NCBI GenBank assembly: GCA_900550035.1
Contig: URQS01000038.1
Span: 1 to 32,113, forward strand
Direction of reading: 5' to 3'
Source: an uncultured Prevotella sp.
GTDB lineage: Bacteria; Bacteroidota; Bacteroidia; Bacteroidales; Bacteroidaceae
Length of the DNA stretch: 32,113 nt
A model generated the notes under the pieces. It had not been told where the DNA came from. It did not search any database and worked only from the letters and a program-made list of their open reading frames with translations. Shown piece by piece: positions 16,991-23,079 of this stretch. Made by a program: the position numbers and the translations under genes. Within the stretch, counting starts at the first letter, position 1; each line of letters opens with the position of its first letter.

Positions 16991-17018
16991 GAGGCTATGG
17001 CATCGCAGCCGTAGCCTC
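16991..17018 (-). terminator. Intrinsic terminator after the GH130 gene
   Basis: GAGGCTATGGC (16991-17001) pairs with GCCGTAGCCTC (17008-17018), a stem with one G-U pair and a 6-nt loop. On the minus strand it is followed by TTATTTTT, 20 nt past the GH130 stop. Confidence 0.85.
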
Positions 17019-17038
17019 CTACTAAGTGTTTGTATCAA

Positions 17039-18037
17039 TTAGATGATGCTATTCTTCTTTGTCCACTCCACGATTTCGGGAATGTATCCGAATGCGAGAC
17101 CTGTAACGGTGTCGGCACAGCCATAGTATACAGCTATGCGACCTGTCTCGGGGTCGTGTACTTCGGCGCAAGGGAAGCAAACGTTAGGCACATCGCCCAT
17201 ACACTCGTACGGAGTCTGCGGAGAGATGAGGTACGGACCCGAACGGTGTGTAGCCTTCCAAGGCTGCTCAAGGTCGAGCAGAGCCGAACCAAATGCGTAA
17301 ACGTAGCCGTTGCAAGAGCGGAGCACGCCGTGATAGAACAGCAACCAACCCTCAGATGTCTTAACTGGCACCGGACCTGCACCAATCTTCATGCACTGCC
17401 ATGCTGACAACTCAAATGCAGCAGGAGCCATTACGTGGCGATGATGTCCCCAGAATTCCATGTCGGGCGACTCGCTGTAGAAGATGTCGCCGAACGGTGT
17501 ATGGCCAGTGTCACTCGGACGTGAAAGCATAGCGAAGCGACCGTTGATTTTCTCAGGGAAGAGTACACCGTTACGGTTATAAGGCAGGAATGCGTTCTCG
17601 AGCTGGTGGAAAGTCTTGAAGTCCTTAGTCCAAGCCACACCGATTGTAGGTCCGTGATAGCCGTTGCACCATGTCACATAGTAGCGGTCCTCGATGAAGC
17701 AAACGCGTGGGTCGTAGCCGTATACCCACTCGCCAATCTCCTTGTTGTCGCACTCAAAGCGCAGCGGCTCCTCGTTGATGTTCCAGTTGACACCGTCCTT
17801 TGAGAAACCAACGTGCAGCACCATACGGCGGTTGGTATCATCGCAACGGAACACGCCTGCAAAGCCTTCGCCGAAAGGCACTACAGCACTGTTGAATATA
17901 CTGTTGCTGGTAGGCAGCAAGTCGCGCGGAATAATCGGGTTCTTCGAGCAGCGCCACAGCGGAGTGCGCTGACCCTCGGCACGCTCTTCCCAAGGCATAT
18001 TGGGCAGAGGATTGCCAGAAATGATAAGTTTGCTCAT
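17039..18037 (-). CDS. Glycoside hydrolase family 130 beta-mannoside phosphorylase
   Basis: The 332 residues form a five-blade propeller with GH130 hallmarks: NSAVVPFGEGFAGVFR, the catalytic Asp D109 in GYDPRV, NGVLFPEKINGRFAMLSRPS, KIGAGPVPVKTSEGWLLFYHG, and ending in AVYYGCADTVTGLAFG. Basic residues and His for phosphate binding are in the expected places. GH130 enzymes phosphorolyse beta-mannosides, such as mannosyl-glucose or mannobiose, to mannose 1-phosphate inside the cell. The MFS transporter 126 nt upstream probably imports the disaccharide. No mannanase or epimerase is in the window. The exact linkage and acceptor are not determined. Confidence 0.9.
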   Translation of the reverse strand: MSKLIISGNPLPNMPWEERAEGQRTPLWRCSKNPIIPRDLLPTSNSIFNSAVVPFGEGFAGVFRCDDTNRRMVLHVGFSKDGVNWNINEEPLRFECDNKEIGEWVYGYDPRVCFIEDRYYVTWCNGYHGPTIGVAWTKDFKTFHQLENAFLPYNRNGVLFPEKINGRFAMLSRPSDTGHTPFGDIFYSESPDMEFWGHHRHVMAPAAFELSAWQCMKIGAGPVPVKTSEGWLLFYHGVLRSCNGYVYAFGSALLDLEQPWKATHRSGPYLISPQTPYECMGDVPNVCFPCAEVHDPETGRIAVYYGCADTVTGLAFGYIPEIVEWTKKNSII

Positions 18038-18041
18038 TGTT

Positions 18042-18080
18042 TTAATGATTAATTATTAATGATTTATTTTTAATGATTAA
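18042..18080. repeat. TTAATGATT simple repeat
   Basis: Three TTAATGATT copies (18042, 18056 and 18070) sit immediately in front of the GH130 start. The sequence resembles the AT tract in the DPP-IV leader. It gives an unstructured, AT-rich ribosome entry region. Confidence 0.5.
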
Positions 18081-18091
18081 TATGCATACCA

Positions 18092-18153
18092 CTCCCCTCC
18101 CTGCGGGGGAGGGGCTGGGGGTAGGGCTTTGCGGGGTGGGGCTTTGCGGGGGT
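18092..18153. repeat. G-rich element with hairpin and possible quadruplex
   Basis: CCCCTCCC (18094-18101) pairs with GGGAGGGG (18107-18114). This is followed by two GGGCTTTGCGGGG-type units (18124-18137, 18138-18153). Seven G tracts of three or more lie on the plus strand, the template for the minus-strand operon. It is located between the MFS and GH130 genes. Confidence 0.7.
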
Positions 18154-18163
18154 GTTTTTTTTC

Positions 18164-19495
18164 TTATTTCTTCCTATCCGGATAAGTGAACGGCACAAAC
18201 CAGGTGATGAGGAATGCCGGGATGGTGCATACAAGCACAAAGATAAAGAAGTCGCGATAGCCCAACCAGTCGCTTACGTATCCGCTGAGCATACCCGGCA
18301 GCATAACGCCGAGGTTCATGATGCCCGAAGCGAAGGCGTAGTGAGCCATCTGGTGTTTGCCAGGAGCAATCTGCTGCATCATAAAAAGCGTCAGGCCTAC
18401 GAAGCCGAAACCATAGCCGAAGTACTCCAACACGATACCGCCACCGATGAGCCAAAGACTTTCTGGCTGGTATATGGCAAGCAGAGTATATGCCACAAAC
18501 GGAAGGTTGAAAACGCAGCACAGCGAGAACAGCGACTTCTGCAGTCCGCGATGAGCCACATAATAGCCGGCAAGTATACTGCCGATGACAAAAGCAGCAG
18601 CACCGAACGTACCATAGCACAATCCGATTTCCTCCTCCGACAGTCCCAGGCCCTGGTTGGCACGGTCGGCCTTGAGGAAGAGGGGCACTATCTTCATTAC
18701 AAATCCCTCGGCAAAGCGATAGAGGATGATGAAGAATATATAATATATAATGTGGCGCTTGCGGAAGAGGTCAACAAACACGTTGCCAAGCTCCACCATT
18801 GTCTCCTTCAGTCCCGGGCGCTCAGCCGAAGCGTCGCGGTGGTCGGTAGGCACAAACTTGGCATTGTACAGTCCCAGCAACACCATGATTACGCCGATAA
18901 CAGCCATAATGACAGTCCATGCTATCACCGTTCCCTGGCGCTTTGCCACAGCAGCGGCAGCAGCATCGAGAGTGTTTACGTCGCCCGTGAAGTGCTTGAT
19001 GAGCACACCTGCGAGCATGACGAGTCCGCCAGTGGCAGCAATCTTGGCGATATTGTAGAAGGCACCCTGCCATCCGATGTAGCGTGCCTGGTCCTCCTTA
19101 GAGAGCGAAGCCATGTACACGCCGTCGGCAGCCACGTCGTGAGTGGCACCGCTCAGTGCTATCACAGCAAGCAAGGCAATACATACGGCAAAGAAATTGG
19201 GCAGATGCAGAGCCAGCGCCACAAGTCCGAAGATGCAGCCCGTGGCTATCTGAGTCACGATGACAAAGAATTTCTTGGTCTTGTACATTTCGAGGAGCGG
19301 ACTCCAGAGGGGTTTCAGTGTCCAGGGGAACATGATGATTGAGGTCCAAAGGGCAATCTGGGCGTCGCTCACGTCAAGACCCTTGAACATAAGCACACAC
19401 ACCATGTTGAGCACCACAAAGGGCATACCCATGGCAAAATAGAGCGTAGGCACCCATGAAATGGGACTACGACCATTAGTCTTGTTAGGTTCCAT
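18164..19495 (-). CDS. MFS transporter, probable mannoside importer (AmpG/sugar-symporter-like)
   Basis: This 443-aa protein has about twelve hydrophobic helices. An N-terminal MFS signature (TLKPLWSPLLEMYKTKKF) lies between helices 2 and 3, and a central cytoplasmic loop carries VPTDHRDASAERPG. The C-terminus is charged (YPDRKK). It resembles the AmpG-like branch of the major facilitator superfamily. The downstream GH130 phosphorylase suggests beta-mannoside disaccharide uptake, as in Bacteroides mannan loci that pair a symporter with a mannosylglucose phosphorylase. Substrate identity is inference from this neighbour. It has its own -7 box. Confidence 0.85.
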   Translation of the reverse strand: MEPNKTNGRSPISWVPTLYFAMGMPFVVLNMVCVLMFKGLDVSDAQIALWTSIIMFPWTLKPLWSPLLEMYKTKKFFVIVTQIATGCIFGLVALALHLPNFFAVCIALLAVIALSGATHDVAADGVYMASLSKEDQARYIGWQGAFYNIAKIAATGGLVMLAGVLIKHFTGDVNTLDAAAAAVAKRQGTVIAWTVIMAVIGVIMVLLGLYNAKFVPTDHRDASAERPGLKETMVELGNVFVDLFRKRHIIYYIFFIILYRFAEGFVMKIVPLFLKADRANQGLGLSEEEIGLCYGTFGAAAFVIGSILAGYYVAHRGLQKSLFSLCCVFNLPFVAYTLLAIYQPESLWLIGGGIVLEYFGYGFGFVGLTLFMMQQIAPGKHQMAHYAFASGIMNLGVMLPGMLSGYVSDWLGYRDFFIFVLVCTIPAFLITWFVPFTYPDRKK

Positions 19496-19552
19496 TCGGT
19501 AATTTCGGTTTAATTATTTTTTTGATTTGTTGTCTTGAGATGTTAGATTGTA

Positions 19553-19560
19553 CAAATTTA
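19553..19560 (-). promoter_or_regulatory. -7 box (TAAATTTG) of the MFS-GH130 operon
   Basis: The minus-strand TAAATTTG matches TAnnTTTG. It begins about ten bases after the stem of the upstream gene's terminator, so one unit ends where the next begins. The -33 element is not clear. Confidence 0.55.
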
Positions 19561-19570
19561 TAGAAAAAAA

Positions 19571-19617
19571 ACGAGACACATACATTTTTTACACACTTTA
19601 GTAATGCTGTGCCTCGT
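19571..19617 (-). terminator. Intrinsic terminator after the flavin reductase/unknown gene pair
   Basis: ACGAGACACA (19571-19580) pairs with TGTGCCTCGT (19608-19617), with a 27-nt loop. On the minus strand the stem is followed by eight T residues. Confidence 0.85.
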
Positions 19618-19628
19618 ATTTTTATAGA

Positions 19629-20363
19629 CTATTGCTCCACTCCCTCGCGGCGCACCAGTTCGTCGTAGGTGCGGTCCATCTCGTCGGTCATGGTGGTGAA
19701 CATCTGCTGTGTATGGCACACCTTAAGGAAGAGCGAACCCAAATCGGAAGCGTCAGCATCGTCCACGCTCACCGCCTCGTCGTTGAGCAGCACGTTCATA
19801 GCGTCGAGCATCAGTCGGAACAGTGTTGCCTGGCGTAGCTGCACCTTACCCTTGGCGTTCTGTCGCAATCCACGGGCATAAGCGAACATCACCACGCGCA
19901 CTGTCAGTTCAACGGCACGCTCGGTAGCCAGCACAGCCTCAGCATCGTTGCCACGGGTGTAGACTTCAAGGTGGTCGGCATTCGAAGCCATGCGTCCCGA
20001 CAACAGATTGCCGAAGTTGCGCTTGTATTCGCTCACCATACCCTCGTACATGGCATCCGTACCGCATGCCGTACGCACCAGAGCCATCATGTCGTCGCCA
20101 CGCTGCTGCGCCTCGCGCACCACACGCTCAATGTCGGCATACTCATAGTTCATAGCCGCAAGCGGAAAGAACATGGTGTCCATGAATACGGGCGCAATAT
20201 GCTCGTAGTGTTCGAGCATCATCTGCTTCACCGCCTTAGGCGTATGGCGGTCGGCAGGTGTGTCGGCCTTGTCGCCTACTGTGCTATCGATAATGCCCGA
20301 CGAGAAAGCGTCGAAAAACGAGCGCACCAGCGTAGCCAGCACCTTATATTTATTCACCTTCAT
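19629..20363 (-). CDS. Uncharacterised predominantly helical cytoplasmic protein
   Basis: I do not recognise this 244-aa protein. It is predicted largely alpha-helical from its composition, with many charged residues and runs such as HYEHIAPVFMDTMFFPLAAM, QRGDDMMALVRTACGTDAM and LFLKVCHTQQMFTTMTDEMD. There is no signal peptide, membrane helix or obvious catalytic motif. Its start lies inside the 3' end of the flavin reductase gene (14-nt overlap), which indicates translational coupling and a shared transcript ending at the terminator 19571-19617. Function unknown; the coupling suggests a partner or regulator of the flavoprotein. Confidence 0.75.
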   Translation of the reverse strand: MKVNKYKVLATLVRSFFDAFSSGIIDSTVGDKADTPADRHTPKAVKQMMLEHYEHIAPVFMDTMFFPLAAMNYEYADIERVVREAQQRGDDMMALVRTACGTDAMYEGMVSEYKRNFGNLLSGRMASNADHLEVYTRGNDAEAVLATERAVELTVRVVMFAYARGLRQNAKGKVQLRQATLFRLMLDAMNVLLNDEAVSVDDADASDLGSLFLKVCHTQQMFTTMTDEMDRTYDELVRREGVEQ

Positions 20364-20859
20364 AAGCAGCCTTTATTTCCATTACGTATACGTCGTGCAA
20401 TCCGCCCTTTGCACCATACCACTGCTCAATGCTCTTGTCTATCATCTCCTCGGGGCGTATCTGTGTCTTGTACAGTTTGTGGCACTCGAGTGTGAGTCGT
20501 GCCTCGCCGAAGGTCATGTGTCCGTCGGGTGTGGCTACGGGGGTCAGTCCGCATTCAGTAGCCTTGTCGTGGTCGCGTCCCGACTTCGATCCGCAGAAAG
20601 CGTATGCCTTGCGTGCCTCCTCCGAATTGCCGAGGAACACCAGACTGACGTTGTCGCCCTGCTCTATCAGCTCATGTGTATAGCGCTCCGGACGAACGAA
20701 CATCACAGCTACGGGCTTGTTCCACAACCATCCCAAGCATCCCCACGATGCAGTCATCATGTTATACTTGTCTTTAGTGCCCGCTGTAACGAGCATCCAT
20801 TCCTTACCGATTGTTGTAAATACATTGTCGGTCAACTCCGATACTTCTATCTTTTTCAT
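20350..20859 (-). CDS. Flavin reductase family protein
   Basis: This 169-aa FMN-binding split-barrel protein carries TTIGKEWMLVTAGTKDKYNMMTASWG, NKPVAVMFVRPERYTHELIEQ and NVSLVFLGNSEEARKAYAFCGSKSGRDHDKA. These are the landmarks of the flavoredoxin/flavin reductase family common in Bacteroidales. Such proteins bind FMN and reduce flavin or small electron acceptors. The physiological acceptor is unknown. It has a perfect -33/-7 promoter and its 3' end overlaps the start of the unknown gene 19629-20363. Confidence 0.9.
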   Translation of the reverse strand: MKKIEVSELTDNVFTTIGKEWMLVTAGTKDKYNMMTASWGCLGWLWNKPVAVMFVRPERYTHELIEQGDNVSLVFLGNSEEARKAYAFCGSKSGRDHDKATECGLTPVATPDGHMTFGEARLTLECHKLYKTQIRPEEMIDKSIEQWYGAKGGLHDVYVMEIKAAYEGE

Positions 20860-20885
20860 AATCTAAAGCTTTTAATTTATCTCAA

Positions 20886-20917
20886 CAAAATTACACAAAA
20901 AGCAGAAAACAACCAAA
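20886..20917 (-). promoter_or_regulatory. Consensus Bacteroidetes promoter of the flavin reductase operon
   Basis: On the minus strand TTTG (20914-20917), 20 bp, then TAATTTTG (20886-20893), an exact consensus match. The start codon at 20859 lies about 27 bp downstream of the -7 box. Confidence 0.8.
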
Positions 20918-20977
20918 CCGTACAGTAAAAAAAGAAGTTCATCCAATATTTGAAGTGAACCCCAAAGAACAACTTTA

Positions 20978-21009
20978 TAGGGGTTTCCCCCTGTCATTTA
21001 GGGATTTCC
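20978..21009 (+). promoter_or_regulatory. 21-bp-spaced direct repeat TAGGGRTTTCC, candidate activator site
   Basis: TAGGGGTTTCC (20978-20988) and TAGGGATTTCC (20999-21009) are 21 bp apart start to start, two helical turns. They lie immediately upstream of the promoter of the outer-membrane protein gene. This geometry is typical of a dimeric response regulator bound to one DNA face. Confidence 0.6.
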
Positions 21010-21035
21010 ACTGCAATTGGTCAATCGCTTATTTA

Positions 21036-21043
21036 TATCTTTG
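21036..21043 (+). promoter_or_regulatory. -7 box (TATCTTTG) of the small outer-membrane protein gene
   Basis: TATCTTTG fits TAnnTTTG. The -33 position lacks TTTG, which suits dependence on the activator proposed for the 20978-21009 repeats. Confidence 0.55.
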
Positions 21044-21083
21044 CAATAGATAAACTGAGAAAACGATTAAAAATATAAAAAAC

Positions 21084-21764
21084 ATGAAAAGATTAGCATT
21101 TATCATGACAGCTCTATTGCTGGCTCTCATGCCGGCATCAGCACAGCACTATCGCGACAGCAAATACTACAACAAGCATACCGGACGTCTCGACTACGGC
21201 TACAATCATCACGGCTATGGTGTGCCATACTACGGACTGCGCATCGGTCCGTCGTTCTCTTATGTCAACTCTGACGACGAGCGTCTCGACGGTGGCAACT
21301 GGCAGACGGGACTCAACGTTGGCGTTGTGGCTGGCATTCCGCTCACCGACACTGCCCCACTCTATCTTGAGACCGGACTGTCGTATATAGAAAAAGGTGG
21401 AAAGAAGGATTTGGCCAATGGCAAGAAGATGACCTACGACCTCAACTACCTTGAGATTCCGGCTGTCATCAAATACAAATACGAGGTTGACGACCACTTC
21501 TCCCTGCAACCCTTCATGGGCGGATACTTTGCAGCGGGCGTGGGCGGCAAGATTAAGAACTTTGCCGAGCGCGAGGCTGAAAGCTCGTTCAACGACAACA
21601 ACTTCCGCCGTCTTGACGGTGGTCTGCGCATAGGTTGCGGCATCAGCTACGACATGTTCTACGCCGACCTGACCTACGACATCGGCCTTGCCAACATCTG
21701 CCACGACACATTCGACCGCTCGCGCAACGGAGCAGTCATGTTCAATTTTGGCGTGAACTTCTAA
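21084..21764 (+). CDS. Small outer-membrane beta-barrel (porin-family) protein
   Basis: The 226 residues start with a signal peptide (MKRLAFIMTALLLALMPASA, then Q). A His/Tyr-rich segment (YYNKHTGRLDYGYNHHGYG) is followed by about eight alternating beta-strands, such as LRIGPSFSYVN, TGLNVGVVAGIPL, LYLETGLSYIEKGG, LEIPAVIKYKYEV, LQPFMGGYFAAGVGGK and LRIGCGISYDM, and it closes with the typical C-terminal Phe (VMFNFGVNF). This is the PF13568/OmpA-like eight-strand barrel of Bacteroidetes. It is a single gene with its own activated-type promoter and terminator. Ligand unknown; the His/Tyr-rich region might bind metal, which is speculation. Confidence 0.85.
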   Translation: MKRLAFIMTALLLALMPASAQHYRDSKYYNKHTGRLDYGYNHHGYGVPYYGLRIGPSFSYVNSDDERLDGGNWQTGLNVGVVAGIPLTDTAPLYLETGLSYIEKGGKKDLANGKKMTYDLNYLEIPAVIKYKYEVDDHFSLQPFMGGYFAAGVGGKIKNFAEREAESSFNDNNFRRLDGGLRIGCGISYDMFYADLTYDIGLANICHDTFDRSRNGAVMFNFGVNF

Positions 21765-21833
21765 AAAAAACAACAACCGTACCTTAGCTCTTACTATGCA
21801 AATATCGTACAGACAGTAAAAAAGTGTTACAAA

Positions 21834-21873
21834 ATAAAAATCGATTCTAGAGATTTCTTGGGTCGATTTTTAT
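21834..21873 (+). terminator. Terminator-like hairpin after the outer-membrane protein gene
   Basis: ATAAAAATCGA (21834-21844) pairs exactly with TCGATTTTTAT (21863-21873), with an 18-nt loop, about 70 nt past the stop. The 3' arm itself supplies the T run. Confidence 0.65.
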
Positions 21874-21927
21874 GGTTTTTGAAGCGTTCGGCACCACCCT
21901 AATCTCCATTCGAGGCTTCCTTGCATT

Positions 21928-22015
21928 GCAAAAGGACTACATTTGAAGAGCAAATGGAGTACAGTTGGAAGGCAAATGGAGTACAGTTGGAGTGCAAAAG
22001 GACTACATTTTTTTT
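21928..22015. repeat. Four 22-bp tandem units in A-B-B-A order
   Basis: Units 1 (21928) and 4 (21994) begin GCAAAAGGACTACATTT. Units 2 (21950) and 3 (21972) share GCAAATGGAGTACAGTTGGA. The period is exactly 22 bp. The units are contiguous, with no spacers, so this is not a CRISPR. The 433-bp interval 21765-22197 also holds the terminator at 21834-21873 and an inverted repeat GCTCAAAACT/AGTTTTGAGC (22105-22114, 22157-22166). I see no gene there. Confidence 0.85.
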
Positions 22016-22231
22016 AAAAAGTGATGTTTTTTACGTAATAAAAGTTCAAGGGTCTCGGCCTATATCCACATAACGCATTGAATGTAAGCAAGATAACGAC
22101 AAAGGCTCAAAACTCACGAATTTCGAGCCAAAGATTTTCTTATGCGCTCAACTCATAGTTTTGAGCGGTTAGAAATGCAAATATTGTATTTTGGGATGTA
22201 AGCGTATCCGCGATGCTAGTATATACACGTC

Positions 22232-22275
22232 AAAAAAATATCGCTCAAGTTTTTATCCTTGAGCGATATTTTTTT
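22232..22275. terminator. Bidirectional terminator-like hairpin inside the IS66 relic
   Basis: AAAAAAATATCGCTCAAG (22232-22249) pairs with CTTGAGCGATATTTTTTT (22258-22275), with an 8-nt loop. It overlaps the last codons of the transposase remnant and would insulate the element from neighbouring transcription on both strands. Confidence 0.8.
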
Positions 22276-22476
22276 GTTTCCATTTGTCCGGCAGCAATTC
22301 CCGGTACTTACTTAATGGTGTTCTTGGTGGTAGCACTGCTACTTTGTTGATGACATCGGATATATATTCAAAGAAGTTAATACCTTGCAGTCTGCATGAG
22401 CATGCCAGCGAATAGAACATGGCTGCCCGTTTGGCACCGGCATGTGACCCGAAGAAAATTGAGTTTTCTTCGGGAT
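22253..22476 (-). pseudogene. IS66 transposase C-terminal remnant
   Basis: On the minus strand a frame reads NSIFFGSHAGAKRAAMFYSL, then CRLQGINFFEYISDVIN and KYRELLPDKWKQKN before a stop at 22253. This is the conserved C-terminal part of IS66-type transposases (GSHxGAKxxAxxYSL, then the LLP.W tail). The DDE catalytic core is absent. It is joined out of frame to the TnpB remnant. A palindrome (CCCGAAGAAAA/TTTTCTTCGGG, 22448-22474) lies beside the junction. Confidence 0.8.
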
Positions 22477-22623
22477 CTTGCTGAAAAAGATGAATACCGC
22501 TCCGCTTAGTGGTGGCAGATCCATCTCCTGTGACACTAACTTATAGAGACCGTTTATCCCCAGATTCATTCTAACATTGCGCTGGCATACATAATAGCGC
22601 ATTCCGTCATTCAGTCCAAACAT
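22476..22623 (-). pseudogene. IS66 TnpB N-terminal remnant
   Basis: The start MFGLNDGMRYYVCQRNVRMN followed by GINGLYKLVSQEMDLPPLSG and AVFIFFSK is the N-terminal half of the IS66 accessory protein TnpB. After about residue 49 the sequence switches to transposase DNA in the wrong frame, so the 94-aa open frame is a fusion artefact. It begins 14 nt after the TnpA-like stop, the normal IS66 order. Confidence 0.82.
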
Positions 22624-22637
22624 GGCAGACCCTCCAT

Positions 22638-22847
22638 TTATTGATTACACCCACGTATACGCTTCTTTGCTTCTTTTACAGATAGTCCGTTGTTATTCAT
22701 CCAACGTCGCATTCCTTTGCGATTAGTATGCCATTTCTTTTGAACAGAGGATAAAGTGATAGTTGGATTACGTGGTAACTCTTTCAAAAACGCATTCCAT
22801 ACGCTTTCATATCGTTTTGCTGCTATCATATTAGATTTTTTATTCAC
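22638..22847 (-). CDS. IS66 TnpA-like small helix-turn-helix protein
   Basis: This 69-aa basic protein (RYESVWNAFLKELPRNP, then LSSVQKKWHTNRKGMRRWMN) sits directly upstream of the TnpB remnant in the position of IS66 orfA and looks like a HTH_23/Tnp-type DNA-binding domain. It is intact in frame but, without TnpB and the transposase, is probably a relic. Assignment rests mostly on position inside the element. Confidence 0.6.
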   Translation of the reverse strand: MNKKSNMIAAKRYESVWNAFLKELPRNPTITLSSVQKKWHTNRKGMRRWMNNNGLSVKEAKKRIRGCNQ

Positions 22848-22938
22848 ACAGCAAAGGTAAAGAGATAAAAAATATGGACAAGGCTACATCGCGGATACGC
22901 TTACCTACATTCGCTCTGTAGCTAATGATTTTGCTAAA

Positions 22939-22948
22939 AAATAGACAC
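22939..22948 (+). promoter_or_regulatory. Distal AAATAGACAC box of the regulator gene
   Basis: An exact copy of AAATAGACAC 75 bp upstream of the proximal copy at 23014. Together they form a two-box control region for the TPR/HTH regulator, just outside the IS66 relic. Confidence 0.5.
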
Positions 22949-23013
22949 GCAATTCGATAAGGAATATTTATCTTCTTGTGGTTCAGTGAATTGCGAAATG
23001 CATAGTAAATGTT

Positions 23014-23023
23014 AAATAGACAC
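23014..23023 (+). promoter_or_regulatory. Proximal AAATAGACAC box of the regulator gene
   Basis: AAATAGACAC begins exactly 40 bp before the -7 box TAAATTTG. The same motif stands at the same distance in front of the operon at 24842, suggesting binding by one regulator, plausibly the adjacent HTH protein. Confidence 0.6.
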
Positions 23024-23053
23024 GATGGGCAGTTGGCATAACAATAGTTTTCG

Positions 23054-23061
23054 TAAATTTG
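23054..23061 (+). promoter_or_regulatory. -7 box (TAAATTTG) of the regulator gene
   Basis: TAAATTTGCA is identical to the -7 region of the downstream operon. Only a partial -33 (TTGG near 23033) is present. The predicted start lies about 12-15 nt before ATG 23080, a very short leader. Confidence 0.6.
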
Positions 23062-23079
23062 CAAAAAAAGTTTACACAC

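Larger units (their letters stand above)
22198..22904. mobile_element. Internally deleted IS66-type element, 707 bp
   Basis: Perfect 18-bp terminal inverted repeats GTAAGCGTATCCGCGATG (22198-22215) and its complement (22887-22904) enclose remnants of all three IS66 genes on the minus strand: a TnpA-like ORF, the start of TnpB, and the last part of the DDE transposase fused after a deletion. The GTAA tip is typical of IS66. The flanking 8-mers (TTTGGGAT, CTACATTC) do not match, so the target duplication has been lost or never formed. It lacks a transposase catalytic domain and can move only in trans. Confidence 0.88.

Noticed and set aside
18152..19342. Long plus-strand open frame antisense to the MFS transporter
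   Set aside because: Its composition is that of a shadow frame and the minus-strand product has a clear twelve-helix pattern.
21928..22015. Possible short CRISPR array
   Set aside because: The 22-bp units are directly adjacent, with no unique spacers and no cas genes nearby.
22448..22474. Palindrome CCCGAAGAAAA/TTTTCTTCGGG as a separate regulatory site
   Set aside because: It lies within transposase codons at the deletion junction; it may have favoured the deletion but nothing supports an independent function.
22339..22623. A 94-aa protein-coding gene
   Set aside because: Only the first half is TnpB; the rest is transposase DNA in the wrong frame after a deletion, so the full frame is an artefact.
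22190..22912. Target-site duplication of the IS66 relic
   Set aside because: The 8-mers flanking the two ends (TTTGGGAT and CTACATTC) are different, so no duplication can be claimed.
22840..23079. Minus-strand 79-aa ORF upstream of the regulator
   Set aside because: It covers the IS66 right end and the regulator promoter with its AAATAGACAC boxes, and shows no recognisable protein features.
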